DNA of 64,000 nt from Bacillota bacterium (GCA_009780135.1 WRAP01000006.1:1-64000), one strand, 5' to 3'. Counted from the first letter of the stretch, positions 34,206 to 44,799 are shown. Program-made: numbers and translations. The notes: a model not told the origin generated them from the letters alone.

Positions 34206-36347
34206 TTAAACCGGCATTCCAAACACATCACTTTCACTTGCTTCTTCTACTGCTTTTTCTGCTTCCGCTTCTTTTTTCTTAAAGCGTTCTTCTAAAGCGG
34301 TTTTTACTTCTTCACAACTTTTTCCCGCCATTATCATATCTACTTCTTCGGCAAAAATTGTTTCGGCCTCTAGCAATACTCTAGCCATAACATCCATTTG
34401 AGAACGGTAAGTAGTTAAAACGCTTATTGCTTTTTGATACCCTTCTTCTACCAACTTTGTAACCTCTTTATCAATCTCAGCCGACATTTCTTCACTATGT
34501 CCTTGACTGCTAGCATAGCTTTTGCCCAAAAACACTTCTTGCTCTGCGTTATAATTAACTTGACCAATTTTCGGATTGCCACTCATACCCCACTCGGTAA
34601 CCATCTTTTTAGCAATATTAGTAGCAACTTGAATATCGCTAACAGCACCGGTTGTAACATCCTCTATAACAAGAACCTCGGCCGCTCTTCCGCCCATAGT
34701 CATAGCAATATCTGCTTTAAAAGCACTAAGAGTTGTCATACGGTTATCATTTTCTGGCCTATTCATTGTATAGCCGCCTGCACGACCTCTAGGGATAATA
34801 CTAACTTCGTGTACTGTAAAACCGGTTTTACAAGTTTTAGCTACAATAGCATGACCTGCCTCGTGATAAGCGGTAACTCTTTTATCAAATTCTGTAACAA
34901 CTCTACTTTTCTTTTGAGGTCCCATCATTGCTTTTGTAATACCCTCAAATATATCATTTTGAGTAATTAAAGTACGGTTATCTCTAGCACATAAAATGGC
35001 TGCTTCGTTAAGAATATTTGCTATATCCGCTCCGCTAGAGCCACTTGTAATTCTAGCAATTGCCTTAAAGTCTATATCAGGACTAAGCGGTTTATTGCGT
35101 GCGTGTACTTTGAATATCGCTTCTCTACCCCTAACATCAGGCACATTAACAAATATTTGTCTGTCGAATCTACCTGGGCGAAGAAGTGCCGGGTCTAATA
35201 TATCGGCACGGTTTGTAGCCGCAATTACAATAACGCCGTGATTAGTTTCAAAGCCGTCCATTTGTACCAGTAGCTGATTTAGAGTTTGTTCTCTTTCGTC
35301 GTGTCCTCCACCTAAACCTGCACCTCTTTGACGGCCAACAGCATCAATCTCGTCTATAAATATAATACAAGGTTGAGCACGCTTAGCTTGCTCGAATAAA
35401 TCTCTAACACGGCTAGCACCAACACCGACAAACATCTCCACAAAATCACTACCGCTTATACTAAAGAAAGGTACTTCCGCCTCGCCCGCTACAGCTTTTG
35501 CAAATAGTGTTTTACCCGTACCAGGAGGACCCACAAGTAGCACACCTCTTGGTATTTTAGCGCCGACCGCCGTAAATTTAGCAGGGGATTTTAAGAACTC
35601 TACCAATTCCGCTAATTCTACCTTTTCTTCCTCTGCTCCTGCTACATCTGTAAAGCGTATTTTAGATTTAATTTGGTTAGTGGTTTTAGACTTAGAAAAG
35701 CCCATAGCTTCTTTCTTTTGCCTAGACATCATTATCATTAGAACAATTGACATACCGCCGATAAGGATTATAAATATTAATATCGTAGGAAAAGCATCTC
35801 TCCAAAAATTACCTGCAAAACGGTCATTTAGTCTATATTCTATTAAAAAACCGTTTTTAAGTGCTGTTGTTGCTTTATCTATTGCTTCATCTGTAAGATA
35901 ATGGTCTATATCGTTAGGAGATTCTTCAATAGTAGGCAGTAATTGCTCTCTAAGTCTTGCTTCAATAAATACTCTTATTGCTACACTATTATTCTCAAAA
36001 TACTCAAAAACTCTATTGTTATGATTATGAATATCCTGTAACATAACAAAATCCCTAGAGAAAGAATAATAATCGTAATAATCGTTGTTATCTAAATCTG
36101 AGTTTCTAACTCTAATAACAATTCTATCGTTGGTTATGCTTGCTCTTGCGATATTATTAGAAAGCCCTATAAAGCGTATACCGTCTTCATCTGGATTATT
36201 GCCTACATTAAACTCTCGTTGAATGCGGTCTGAGGTAACCTGTTCTGGAGAATGACGGTTAGAAATTATTATCCAACCAATAACAAATCCAAGTATTAAA
36301 ATCATTCCAAATATTGGTAATAAAAAACGAATAAAATTATGTCTCAA
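34206..36347 (-). CDS. ftsH: ATP-dependent zinc metalloprotease FtsH
   Basis: A membrane-bound AAA protease that degrades damaged membrane and regulatory proteins. Two helices (about residues 8-28 and 186-207) flank the external domain. The AAA module has Walker A GPPGTGKT (273-280), Walker B IIFIDEID (about 328-335), and the arginine-finger region [20 protein letters not shown]. The zinc site HEAGH is at 495-499. The first ATG is used; it lies about 10 nt after AGGAG on the minus strand. Length (713) is slightly above average because of an acidic tail. Confidence 0.97.
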   Translation of the reverse strand: MRHNFIRFLLPIFGMILILGFVIGWIIISNRHSPEQVTSDRIQREFNVGNNPDEDGIRFIGLSNNIARASITNDRIVIRVRNSDLDNNDYYDYYSFSRDFVMLQDIHNHNNRVFEYFENNSVAIRVFIEARLREQLLPTIEESPNDIDHYLTDEAIDKATTALKNGFLIEYRLNDRFAGNFWRDAFPTILIFIILIGGMSIVLMIMMSRQKKEAMGFSKSKTTNQIKSKIRFTDVAGAEEEKVELAELVEFLKSPAKFTAVGAKIPRGVLLVGPPGTGKTLFAKAVAGEAEVPFFSISGSDFVEMFVGVGASRVRDLFEQAKRAQPCIIFIDEIDAVGRQRGAGLGGGHDEREQTLNQLLVQMDGFETNHGVIVIAATNRADILDPALLRPGRFDRQIFVNVPDVRGREAIFKVHARNKPLSPDIDFKAIARITSGSSGADIANILNEAAILCARDNRTLITQNDIFEGITKAMMGPQKKSRVVTEFDKRVTAYHEAGHAIVAKTCKTGFTVHEVSIIPRGRAGGYTMNRPENDNRMTTLSAFKADIAMTMGGRAAEVLVIEDVTTGAVSDIQVATNIAKKMVTEWGMSGNPKIGQVNYNAEQEVFLGKSYASSQGHSEEMSAEIDKEVTKLVEEGYQKAISVLTTYRSQMDVMARVLLEAETIFAEEVDMIMAGKSCEEVKTALEERFKKKEAEAEKAVEEASESDVFGMPV

Positions 36348-36433
36348 AAAAATATCTCCTAAAATAGTCCGCTAGGGACACAATCTATAGTATAGCATAG
36401 GGGGATTTGTGGGGCAAGCGGAATTTTTTGTCA

Positions 36434-36558
36434 ATGATAAATTAGGAATTAGGAATGAGAAATTTCGGACTTATTTCAAGGTATGATAATATTTTTTTCA
36501 TTATTACTTAACAAGTTTAAACTCAACAATTTTTCATTCCTAATTCCTAATTTATTAT
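36434..36558. mobile_element. 125-bp inverted-repeat element (no gene), after the SDR gene
   Basis: 31-bp arms, 36434-36464 and 36528-36558, pair with two mismatches (ATAAATTAGGAATTAGGAAT core). GGACTTATTTC lies just inside the left arm. The right end overlaps the last base of the minus-strand SDR gene's stop codon. It is the same family as 34028-34202. Confidence 0.7.
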
Positions 36559-37376
36559 TAGCGGTACATCGTCCCATTTATCCAATCCGCAACTCCTATG
36601 GGCAGAATTTTATTTACTGCCCTAAAAGCTCGATTACTAATACCTACTGTAGTGGTAATAGGCGGATTTTTACTTTCAATCACATCTACAATCCTAGTGG
36701 CCACATCCATAGGGTCAAGCCCGCCTTGCTCTATATTGGCTAATCTCGTACAAGCCTTATCCTGAGCATCAAAATACTCCCCGATAGCTTCTTCGCCGTA
36801 AATTTTTCGCTTAAAGGTAAAAGCAGTCGAAACACCACCGGGACAAACTGCCGTTAGCTTTATATTGAATGGTTTTAATTCTAGTGCTAAACTACGAACG
36901 GTTATATCAAGTGCCGACTTACTGGCAGAATACGGAGCGTCAAAAGGCACAGGAAAACTTCCCGCTAAACTAGACACAACCACAATCCTGCCTGATTTTT
37001 GGCGTCGCATAATAGGCAGAGCCTCCCAAAGCGTCTTAATAAATCCAAAATAATTTACCTCAAAAATTCGCCTAAAGTCACTTTCCGTTATATGCTCTAA
37101 CGGACACGCTAAACTAGCTCCCGCCGAATAAACTAAAACATCAATTCGGCTATGGGCTTTATAAATCTGGGCAATTGCTTCCGCTACGCTACCCTCAACT
37201 GCTACATCGCAGCAAATATTGCTAAATCCGCCGTCGCAAAACTTACATAAATCCGCTCCAGTTCTAGATAAGTTATAAACGGTGTAGCCCTTATTTATCA
37301 ATCTTTGCAGGGTAAAAAACCCAATCCCGCTACTACCGCCAACTACCACCGCTACCGGCTTAATTTTTTCTACCAT
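36558..37376 (-). CDS. Short-chain dehydrogenase/reductase
   Basis: 272 residues from ATG 37376, with AAGGAGA about 10 nt upstream; the longer start adds a hydrophobic leader without support. Classical SDR motifs: GGSSGIGF for the cofactor, YSAG (the NNAG position), SSLAGSFPVPFDAPYSASKSA with catalytic Ser, Tyr and Lys, and CPGGVSTAF. The substrate is unknown. Its 3' end borders an inverted-repeat element. Confidence 0.88.
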   Translation of the reverse strand: MVEKIKPVAVVVGGSSGIGFFTLQRLINKGYTVYNLSRTGADLCKFCDGGFSNICCDVAVEGSVAEAIAQIYKAHSRIDVLVYSAGASLACPLEHITESDFRRIFEVNYFGFIKTLWEALPIMRRQKSGRIVVVSSLAGSFPVPFDAPYSASKSALDITVRSLALELKPFNIKLTAVCPGGVSTAFTFKRKIYGEEAIGEYFDAQDKACTRLANIEQGGLDPMDVATRIVDVIESKNPPITTTVGISNRAFRAVNKILPIGVADWINGTMYR

Positions 37377-37544
37377 AATAAAAAATTCTCCTTGTGAACT
37401 TAGTGTTTGTAAAACAAAAAAAAATATCCTAAAAAACAGTTTACAAATACTTAAAAGGCGAATATAATAAGGCAAAATCCTAAGTAAATTCTAAAATAAA
37501 AACTTAAGTATTGGATTTTAAGTCTTAGGTGAATAAACAACCTT

Positions 37545-38108
37545 ATGCCAAAAAAAGAAGATAAAATACTAGAAAAAGAAGCTAAAAAACTAGCCAAAGA
37601 AGCCAAAAAAAGTGGCATTAAAGCAACCGACGAAAAACCCGTGTATGTGATGTGTCCTAAATGCGAGCTTAACTTTATATTAAAATCCGATAAATATTGT
37701 ACCGTGTGTAAAGCAACACTTGGTCTTATAGATAAATCTTTACTTATTCCCGATGATGATGAAGCCGTTGGAGAAAAGCTTTGTCCTATGTGCAGTATCA
37801 CTTATATAGCAGATGACGAGCAAATTTGCTTTTTATGTACTAAAGAAAAGGAACGCCTAGCTGAAACTGCTGAGTGGGAGCCTGATATTGTAGCCGAGCC
37901 GGAACCCGAGTTAGAGCCGGAGACAGAAGAAGAAATAACTATTGTTATGACAGATGACGAAGAAGATGACGAAGAAGATGACGATGATTATTCTGAGCAA
38001 TATAAAGAACCGGAAGACCTTGATTATGCTGTAAACGAGGATGATTTTTTAGAACGGGATGAGGATGATGAAGACGATTATGATGACGAAGACGACGATG
38101 ATTATTAA
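37545..38108 (+). CDS. Double zinc-ribbon protein with a long acidic tail
   Basis: 187 residues. A Lys/Glu-rich helix (residues 1-25) is followed by two four-Cys zinc ribbons (MCPKCELNF...CTVC and LCPMCSITY...CFLC), then a tail of about 75 residues that is almost entirely Asp, Glu and Tyr. The tail recalls the RNA polymerase delta subunit and other nucleic-acid mimics, but the ribbons do not. I do not recognise a family. It is flanked by its own terminator. Confidence 0.7.
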   Translation: MPKKEDKILEKEAKKLAKEAKKSGIKATDEKPVYVMCPKCELNFILKSDKYCTVCKATLGLIDKSLLIPDDDEAVGEKLCPMCSITYIADDEQICFLCTKEKERLAETAEWEPDIVAEPEPELEPETEEEITIVMTDDEEDDEEDDDDYSEQYKEPEDLDYAVNEDDFLERDEDDEDDYDDEDDDDY

Positions 38109-38156
38109 AATAGTTATCATTCATATCATTTAGTTATTTAATAATTCATAAAAAAC

Positions 38157-38198
38157 TTACTAAAAAAGGGTAACTATCGTGTTATCCTTTTTTAGTAA
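38157..38198 (+). terminator. Terminator after the zinc-ribbon gene
   Basis: TTACTAAAAAAGG/CCTTTTTTAGTAA stem, 18 bp with one G-T pair. Confidence 0.8.
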
Positions 38199-38248
38199 TA
38201 AGAAATTAAGACTTAATAATATTAGTAATACTCAATAAATTAGTTTGA

Positions 38249-39610
<1,362 letters not shown>

Positions 39611-39683
39611 AGTCAAATCACTATTTATAAATTATAAATAGTGATTTACAAAGAATAAACGGTCAATAAAAGTTAATCAATAC

Positions 39684-39717
39684 AAAACGCTTGTTCAATT
39701 TATTGAACAAGCGTTTT
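39684..39717 (+). terminator. Terminator after gdhA
   Basis: 16-bp arms AAAACGCTTGTTCAAT/ATTGAACAAGCGTTTT with a 2-nt loop. Confidence 0.85.
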
Positions 39718-40029
39718 AAAATTCATAAAATATATTCCCAAAAAAATTCCCGTGCTTGCCGTGATATTGTGCTTATTTTAACCCGCCTAAAGGCAGGTGG
39801 CGGTGTAGAAGGCAAGTTTGCTATCGTCCGACGGAGGCATAAAAGCAGTCAGTGTAATATTTCAACACTTTTCGGCCTGATATCCACTAACACACAATCT
39901 ATATAGTGCCAAGATTATTATGTGGTTAAAAATCTTACACAACTCACTTGCGAGCACAGGAAAGGGATTTTACTAACACAGAATAACACAAAAGAATAAT
40001 TTTGTCAAGAAAAAGTTTTCAATAAGATA
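39718..40029. other. 312-nt gene-free stretch of unknown nature
   Basis: Part of this gap (about 39780-39890) is visibly richer in G and C than its surroundings, with CGCCTAAAGGCAGGTGGCGG and CGTCCGACGGAGG. No open frame has a ribosome binding site, and I could not match it to tmRNA, SRP RNA, RNase P RNA or 6S RNA landmarks. It could be a decayed gene or an unrecognised structured RNA. Confidence 0.3.
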
Positions 40030-40701
40030 CTAAGAATTAGGATTTTTTTCTTCCCAGCAAATCGGCTCAAAGCCTGCCGCTGTTAAATAAGCATTTGTTT
40101 TGCTAAAATGCTTACAGCCTAAAAATAAATTTACCGATAACGGACTTGGGTGCCCGCTAGATAAAATTTTATGTATCGGATTGGTTATTAGCTCCGTTTT
40201 TTTCTTAGCATAACTACCCCACAGTATAAAAATAACCTGTTCTTGTTTTTCATTTATCTCTTTAATAACATTGTCGGTAAAGGTCTGCCAGCCTAATTGC
40301 GAGTGTGAATTTGGCATTCCTTCTTGAACCGTAAGCGATGCATTTAAGAAAAACACTCCCTGCTTGGCTATATCTATTAGGCATCCGCTATGCCTTTTAA
40401 TACCTAAATCGCCCTCTAATTCCTTATAAATATTTTTTAGCGACGGCGGCAAAGCCGTACCATTTGGTACAGAAAATGAAAGCCCCATAGCCTGACCCCT
40501 TCCATGATACGGGTCTTGTCCTAAAATAACAACTCTAACATCATCTAGCGGAGTAAATTTAAACGCATTAAACGCACTACCCCTCGGCGGATAAATAGTG
40601 AAGTTATCATACTCCGATTTAACGGTATTAACTAATCTAATAAAGTATTCTTTTTTGCTTTCCGTTTCAAAAAAAGCATCCCAACTATTGCCGATTTTCA
40701 T
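40030..40701 (-). CDS. ung: Uracil-DNA glycosylase
   Basis: Removes uracil from DNA. 223 residues from ATG 40701, with AAAGGAAA about 9 nt upstream. Family motifs: GQDPYHGRGQAMGLSFSVP with the catalytic Asp, a conserved Asn in FLNASLTV, and the C-terminal HPSPLS loop. Length is normal. It stands alone and reads away from the riboswitch-controlled genes. Confidence 0.95.
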   Translation of the reverse strand: MKIGNSWDAFFETESKKEYFIRLVNTVKSEYDNFTIYPPRGSAFNAFKFTPLDDVRVVILGQDPYHGRGQAMGLSFSVPNGTALPPSLKNIYKELEGDLGIKRHSGCLIDIAKQGVFFLNASLTVQEGMPNSHSQLGWQTFTDNVIKEINEKQEQVIFILWGSYAKKKTELITNPIHKILSSGHPSPLSVNLFLGCKHFSKTNAYLTAAGFEPICWEEKNPNS

Positions 40702-40765
40702 AAGTATTATTTCCTTTCCCTTATTTAAGCATATCAAAATTCTGCAAATTACACAATGTTTTTTG

Positions 40766-40795
40766 TTGACCTACTAACAAAAAATGTGCTATAAT
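40766..40795 (+). promoter_or_regulatory. Promoter of the cobalamin-riboswitch unit
   Basis: TTGACC (40766-40771), 18-nt spacer, TATAAT (40790-40795), just before the riboswitch. Confidence 0.7.
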
Positions 40796-40799
40796 TATA

Positions 40800-41040
40800 T
40801 CAACCTAAGGGTTATTGGGTGTAGGGAATGTGGTTAGAATCCACAACAGCCCCCGCTACTGTAATGGAACACAATAAATACGCTAAACCACTGCGAAAGC
40901 GGGAAGGGAGTATTTAGAGGTTTTAAGTCCGTAAGTCAGGAGACCTTACCAATAGTCCATAAAGCATCTAACTTCGGAGGGAGGTTGTTGGTGTATGCTA
41001 ATCGGCTTAGATGTCGCACAATTTTTGCTGTGCTTTTTTG
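40800..41040 (+). promoter_or_regulatory. Cobalamin (B12) riboswitch with terminator platform
   Basis: The aptamer (about 40800-40965) shows the conserved landmarks in order: GGGAATGTGGTTAGAATCC, the B12-box-related GCCCCCGCTACTGTAA, GCGGGAAGGGAG and AAGTCAGGAGACCT. An expression platform follows with a GCACA/TGTGC hairpin and TTTTTT (41016-41039), which should form when B12 is bound and stop transcription. It precedes the DUF4430 lipoprotein gene. Confidence 0.92.
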
Positions 41041-41115
41041 CGGTTAGCAGGTTAAAATATTTCCCTCCAAACAAGTATTTTTATTTACAAATGTTAAAAC
41101 TTTAAGGAGGGTTTT

Positions 41116-41532
41116 ATGTTTAAGAGAAAAATAATCGCATTACTAGCTACAGCTTTAATGGCGATAACAGTGGTGGTAGCTTTTACTGCTTGCGAGACGG
41201 TAACACCGTTAGCAGAGGGAGAGTATATCAGTGTTAGTGTTGCAGTCATCGGTAGCGACGGAGAGGTAATCCTGGAAATCGAAAGAGATTACGACACAAA
41301 CAGAGTATTGGATATTCTTATTGCTAATAATGATAAGTTAGAAATTCCAGAGACTCAATTAGATAGCGGATTTATTACCACAATAGCGGGAATAACCGCC
41401 GTATGGGGCGAGGCAGGCAATCAATGGTGGTGGCAGTTTGATATAAACGGCACAATGGCGCCTGTCGGAGTTAGAGATGCCAGAGTATCAAACGGCGACA
41501 AAATTACATTTACACTAACAGCAGGAGGTTAA
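41116..41532 (+). CDS. DUF4430 (transcobalamin-like) lipoprotein
   Basis: 138 residues with a signal peptide and lipobox (AFTAC, Cys26). The mature part matches DUF4430: RVLDILIANNDKLEIPE, FITTIAGITAVWGE and NQWWWQFDINGTMAPVGV. DUF4430 is related to the C-terminal domain of animal transcobalamin and intrinsic factor, and here it sits under a B12 riboswitch, so capture of cobalamin at the cell surface is the best guess. AAGGAGGG lies about 8 nt before the ATG. The membrane gene downstream may be its transport partner. Confidence 0.85.
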   Translation: MFKRKIIALLATALMAITVVVAFTACETVTPLAEGEYISVSVAVIGSDGEVILEIERDYDTNRVLDILIANNDKLEIPETQLDSGFITTIAGITAVWGEAGNQWWWQFDINGTMAPVGVRDARVSNGDKITFTLTAGG

Positions 41533-41618
41533 TCCAGAAAAACTTTAGTAATAATTTAAGAAAATGGATTGTTTTTGGGTATTATTAAATAAAGTAACTT
41601 TGGATAGAAAAAATAATT

Positions 41619-42059
41619 ATGATATTATCAGGACTTTTAATGTACGGTTCGGCACAAAAAAATAAATATATCGGCTACACTTTTTTTGCCGTATTATTTA
41701 TATATCTTTTAGCGACTTCGCAATCGCTAATATTTTTTGCGGTAAATATTACCGTTGTTTTAATTTTATCGCTTGCTTTAAGGCGGATAAATTGTCACGC
41801 ACTATCGGGTACAGCAATTTTAATTTATTCGGTAATAATCGACATTGTATCGTTCTACTTTTTCCCGATGTTTCCTATACATGTTTCGCTAGGAACTTAT
41901 ATTTGGTCGGGTTTGTTATTTAATTTCCGCTCGGCAGTTCCGGCAATAGTGTTAGGAGTAGCAGTACAAGCGGTAGTGGTTGTGAATTTGGTTATTACAA
42001 AAATACAAGACAAATCACAAACAAGAGTAATGCAACTGCAACCAGTAAAATCATTCTAA
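41619..42059 (+). CDS. Small membrane protein, possible B12 uptake component
   Basis: 146 residues, mostly four to five hydrophobic helices with short loops, ending in a polar tail. The pattern (FFPMFPIHVSLGTYIWSGLLF) recalls ECF-transporter S components and related small membrane proteins, but the protein is shorter than usual and I see no family-defining motif. It lies 86 nt after the DUF4430 gene with no terminator between, so it is probably under the same riboswitch. A 52-bp palindrome follows. Confidence 0.6.
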   Translation: MILSGLLMYGSAQKNKYIGYTFFAVLFIYLLATSQSLIFFAVNITVVLILSLALRRINCHALSGTAILIYSVIIDIVSFYFFPMFPIHVSLGTYIWSGLLFNFRSAVPAIVLGVAVQAVVVVNLVITKIQDKSQTRVMQLQPVKSF

Positions 42060-42072
42060 GGATTTATAAAGC

Positions 42073-42124
42073 ACTTACTTAAAAGCCTCGAAAGCAATAT
42101 TGCTTTCGAGGCTTTTAAGTAAGT
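42073..42124. terminator. 52-bp perfect palindrome, terminator
   Basis: 26-bp arms with no loop (AAAAGCCTCGAAAGCAAT in the left arm). It ends the B12 unit and can also act on the minus strand after the tRNA. Confidence 0.8.
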
Positions 42125-42156
42125 AACAAATTTATTAGAGTCCTCTATTCCTAATA

Positions 42157-42233
42157 TGGCGCACCCGGAGGGATTCGAACCCCAAACCTTCTGATCCGTA
42201 GTCAGATGCTCTATCCAGTTGAGCTACGGGTGC
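42157..42233 (-). tRNA. tRNA-Arg (anticodon ACG)
   Basis: Complete cloverleaf on the minus strand. The acceptor stem is GCACCCG/CGGGTGC, the D-arm AGCTCAACTGGATAGAGC and the anticodon arm TCTGA-CTACGGA-TCAGA with ACG in the middle of the loop. The T-arm has GGTTCGAATCC. The 3' CCA is encoded. Confidence 0.95.
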
Positions 42234-42234
42234 A

Positions 42235-42275
42235 TAATGAGTGTAAAATTAAAAATATAGGACTTATTTATTGGG
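42235..42275. repeat. Solitary repeat end beside the tRNA gene
   Basis: AATGAGTGTAAAATTAAAAA followed by GGACTTATTTATTG resembles the outer arm and internal motif of the 34028-34202 element. It starts 2 nt from the tRNA 5' end. Confidence 0.35.
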
Positions 42276-42359
42276 ACAACTTGATTATTATATTCAATAT
42301 AATTTTAGATGTCAAGTAAGAAGTTGCATTATTTTGTTTTTTTTGCTACACTTTTTTTG

Positions 42360-42920
42360 GTGAGCAAATTAGATAAAAAAGTTTTAATTTTAGACGGCAG
42401 ATTGCGACAAGGCGGTAATACAGATTTTTTATTGCAGAGATTGTTGAATAATTTTGATAATGCTGTAGGGGCGAGCATTGCTCGTACGCAAATATTTGCT
42501 TGTACAAATTGTGAGGCCTGCTTATCTAACAGTAAATGTATTATCAACGACGATATGCAAACTATTTATCATCAAGCCAAAACCGCTGATTTTGTTGTAT
42601 TAGCTTCTCCTATTATATTTGGAAATTTATCGGGGCGAATTATTGATATTTTAAGCCGTTTGCAATGTTACTTTAAGGGCGAGTTTAACAAATTGCCTAA
42701 AGTGGGAAAGGTTAAGCAAGGAGCAATTATTTTGATAGCAGGAGGCAGTAGTAATAATGATGTTGAGTTTGCATTAAAGACTGCTAAGTTATTATTGAAA
42801 ATTTTGAATGTAGAAAATCCAACAATTATAGCTAGCCTTAATACTGATAAAGTTCCGACAAGTCAGGATAAGGAAGCAATAGAAACCATAGACAAGTTAT
42901 TAAACTCCGTCGAATTGTAG
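42360..42920 (+). CDS. Flavodoxin-fold NADPH-dependent FMN reductase / iron-sulfur flavoprotein
   Basis: About 186 residues from GTG 42360 (VSKLDKKVLILDGRLRQGGN); ATG 42309 would add a hydrophobic stretch that does not fit. The fold opens with a beta strand and a phosphate loop (GRLRQGGNT). FACTNCEACLSNSKCIINDDM is the Cys-rich loop of iron-sulfur flavoproteins, and VLASPIIFGNLSG is the flavodoxin FMN loop. The sequence before the Cys loop includes a translated palindromic repeat (VGASIARTQ), and a second copy supplies the stop codon. Confidence 0.78.
   Translation: MSKLDKKVLILDGRLRQGGNTDFLLQRLLNNFDNAVGASIARTQIFACTNCEACLSNSKCIINDDMQTIYHQAKTADFVVLASPIIFGNLSGRIIDILSRLQCYFKGEFNKLPKVGKVKQGAIILIAGGSSNNDVEFALKTAKLLLKILNVENPTIIASLNTDKVPTSQDKEAIETIDKLLNSVEL
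42464..42490. repeat. In-frame GTAGGGGCGA repeat
   Basis: TGTAGGGGCGAGCATTGCTC then GTACGCA, read as VGASIARTQ within the flavoprotein gene. The copy at 56184-56206 is read in the same frame as VGATVARQ. Confidence 0.75.
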
Positions 42921-42944
42921 TGGCGACAGAGTGTCGCCACTACA
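42916..42944. repeat. Palindromic repeat that provides a stop codon
   Basis: TGTAGTGGCGACAGAGTGTC then GCCACTACA, a near-perfect palindrome. Its third to fifth bases, TAG at 42918-42920, are the stop of the flavoprotein gene. Confidence 0.75.
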
Positions 42945-42984
42945 GTAAAGCAACATTTTAATAACCAATAAAATATTACTAATT

Positions 42985-44793
42985 ATGTGTTTTGACATCG
43001 AAAACGAATTGAATAAACTCAACAAATACGGCTCTAAGTTAGGGCTAGATAGGATAAGAGAGCTTCTTAACCGCTTAGGCAATCCGCAAAAGCAATTGCG
43101 AATTGTCCATATTGGCGGTACAAACGGCAAAGGTAGTGTTGTTTGTTATTTAGAAAGCATTGCAATAGCATCTAAAATAAAATGCGGTGCTTACACCTCG
43201 CCTGCTTTAAGTAAATTTAATGAAAATACTAGAATAAATGACAGGTGGATTGAAAAAACACAGGCACAAAAAATTTATAATAAAATCATTATTGAATGTG
43301 AAAAAATGGTAGCCGATGGCTTTGAACACCCCACACGCTTCGAGGTAGAAACAGTAATAGCCTTTTGCCATTTTGCTATAGAGAAGTGTGAAATTGTGTT
43401 TTTAGAGGTTGGCTTAGGCGGAGAATTAGATGCTACCAATATCATAGAAAATCCGATTTTAACCTTATTTACAAGTATATCTATAGACCACATAGCAGAG
43501 TTTGGCGATAGCCTGCAAAGTGTTACAAAAGCAGAGTGCGGTATAATTAAAGAGAGTGTGCCAGTTATAATATCTCCAAATCAAGAGGAAGAAGTTTTAG
43601 AAGTAATAAAACAAATTACTACACAAAAAAATTCTCCGCTAACGATAGCAAATCTTTATGAAAAACCACTAAAGAATAAAGCTATCTATGCTCCTATAAA
43701 CGCAGGGTTAGCACAAGCTACAGCAGAAATTTTAGGATTTAACAATAAAGCAATAAAAAAAGGAATAAACAAAGCGAATTGGCTTGGTAGATTTAGTATT
43801 ATTACATTATGTACAGGTTCTAAATTTAGAAGATTTTTAAGAGCATTTTGGTTTGGTATAGAGAGTAATTTTCCAATAAAACCTATTTTTATTTTAGACG
43901 GCGCTCATAACGAAACCGCAATAGAAGCACTTACCAAAACTCTAAAAAAGGAATATGACAACAAAAAAATCACGGCTATAGTATCTATCAACAGCGATAA
44001 AAACGCAGATAAAATGTTGGAAATGTTATCTAAAACGGCACACAAAATTATATGCTTGGGTGATGAGAATAATAAACGGCTATTGTCTGTGGAAACGCTG
44101 GAAACAACTGCTAAAACACACTTTAGTATTGTAGAAAAAGCCATAACCCCATTAGACGCTGTAATTAAAGCAAAGCAGGCAAGTTCTAAAAAGGATATAA
44201 TAGTTGCTACGGGCAGTTTATCACATTTAAGCAATGTTTCAAATGCGTATGTACTTCATGTATTATGGAATGGTTACAAATGGGGTAAATTTATAGCTGA
44301 TTTTGATATTCTAACGGATAATTGGAAATATAAGCGAGTAAAAAAAATATTGCTTGATGTAGTGTTTAATGTCTTAATTAAAAACATCGAAAATGTGGAA
44401 GAAAATAGAAAATTTTGCAAGCACGGATTAGAGCACTTGATAACCGTAGCAAAATTGGCACTTAAAGAAAACGAGAAACTAACTGAAAAAATCGATCCTG
44501 AAGTTGTTATAATCTCGGCATTATTGCACGACATTGGCAGGTTTTGGCAATATAGTAAAGAATATAAAAAAACGCCTCATGCTAAAATAGGTAAAATAAA
44601 GACAGAAGAAAGATTACAGTTACTTAGTTTTATCGATAGCGAAACAAAACAAATTTGTAGTGCTATAGAAACTCACAATGATGATAGTGTATCAAACGAT
44701 ACAGGATTAAACGGCATTATATACCGTGCTGATAAAGCCAGTCGAGATTGTAATAATTGCAAAGCAAAATACAAATGTAAAAATTATTTATAG
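42985..44793 (+). CDS. folC: Folylpolyglutamate synthase fused to an HD-domain phosphohydrolase
   Basis: 602 residues. Residues 1 to about 415 are FolC, which adds glutamate to folates: P-loop GTNGKGS (45-51), GLGGELDATN, and LDGAHN with the C-terminal Mur-ligase-like domain. The segment before LDGAHN is longer than usual (WLGRFSII...FGIESNFPIKP) and the region after residue 220 shorter. Residues from about 430 are an HD domain: His480/His484, His515-Asp516 (LLHDIGRF) and Asp583, ending ADKASRDCNNCKAKYKC. That last motif is typical of the stand-alone HD protein of clostridial folate operons, so this is a fusion of neighbours. It starts a fol operon. Confidence 0.85.
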   Translation: MCFDIENELNKLNKYGSKLGLDRIRELLNRLGNPQKQLRIVHIGGTNGKGSVVCYLESIAIASKIKCGAYTSPALSKFNENTRINDRWIEKTQAQKIYNKIIIECEKMVADGFEHPTRFEVETVIAFCHFAIEKCEIVFLEVGLGGELDATNIIENPILTLFTSISIDHIAEFGDSLQSVTKAECGIIKESVPVIISPNQEEEVLEVIKQITTQKNSPLTIANLYEKPLKNKAIYAPINAGLAQATAEILGFNNKAIKKGINKANWLGRFSIITLCTGSKFRRFLRAFWFGIESNFPIKPIFILDGAHNETAIEALTKTLKKEYDNKKITAIVSINSDKNADKMLEMLSKTAHKIICLGDENNKRLLSVETLETTAKTHFSIVEKAITPLDAVIKAKQASSKKDIIVATGSLSHLSNVSNAYVLHVLWNGYKWGKFIADFDILTDNWKYKRVKKILLDVVFNVLIKNIENVEENRKFCKHGLEHLITVAKLALKENEKLTEKIDPEVVIISALLHDIGRFWQYSKEYKKTPHAKIGKIKTEERLQLLSFIDSETKQICSAIETHNDDSVSNDTGLNGIIYRADKASRDCNNCKAKYKCKNYL

Positions 44794-44799
44794 CAAAAT

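Noticed and set aside
39691-39906. 71-codon plus-strand frame after gdhA
   Set aside because: It begins within the gdhA terminator, has no ribosome binding site, and its residue composition is not protein-like.
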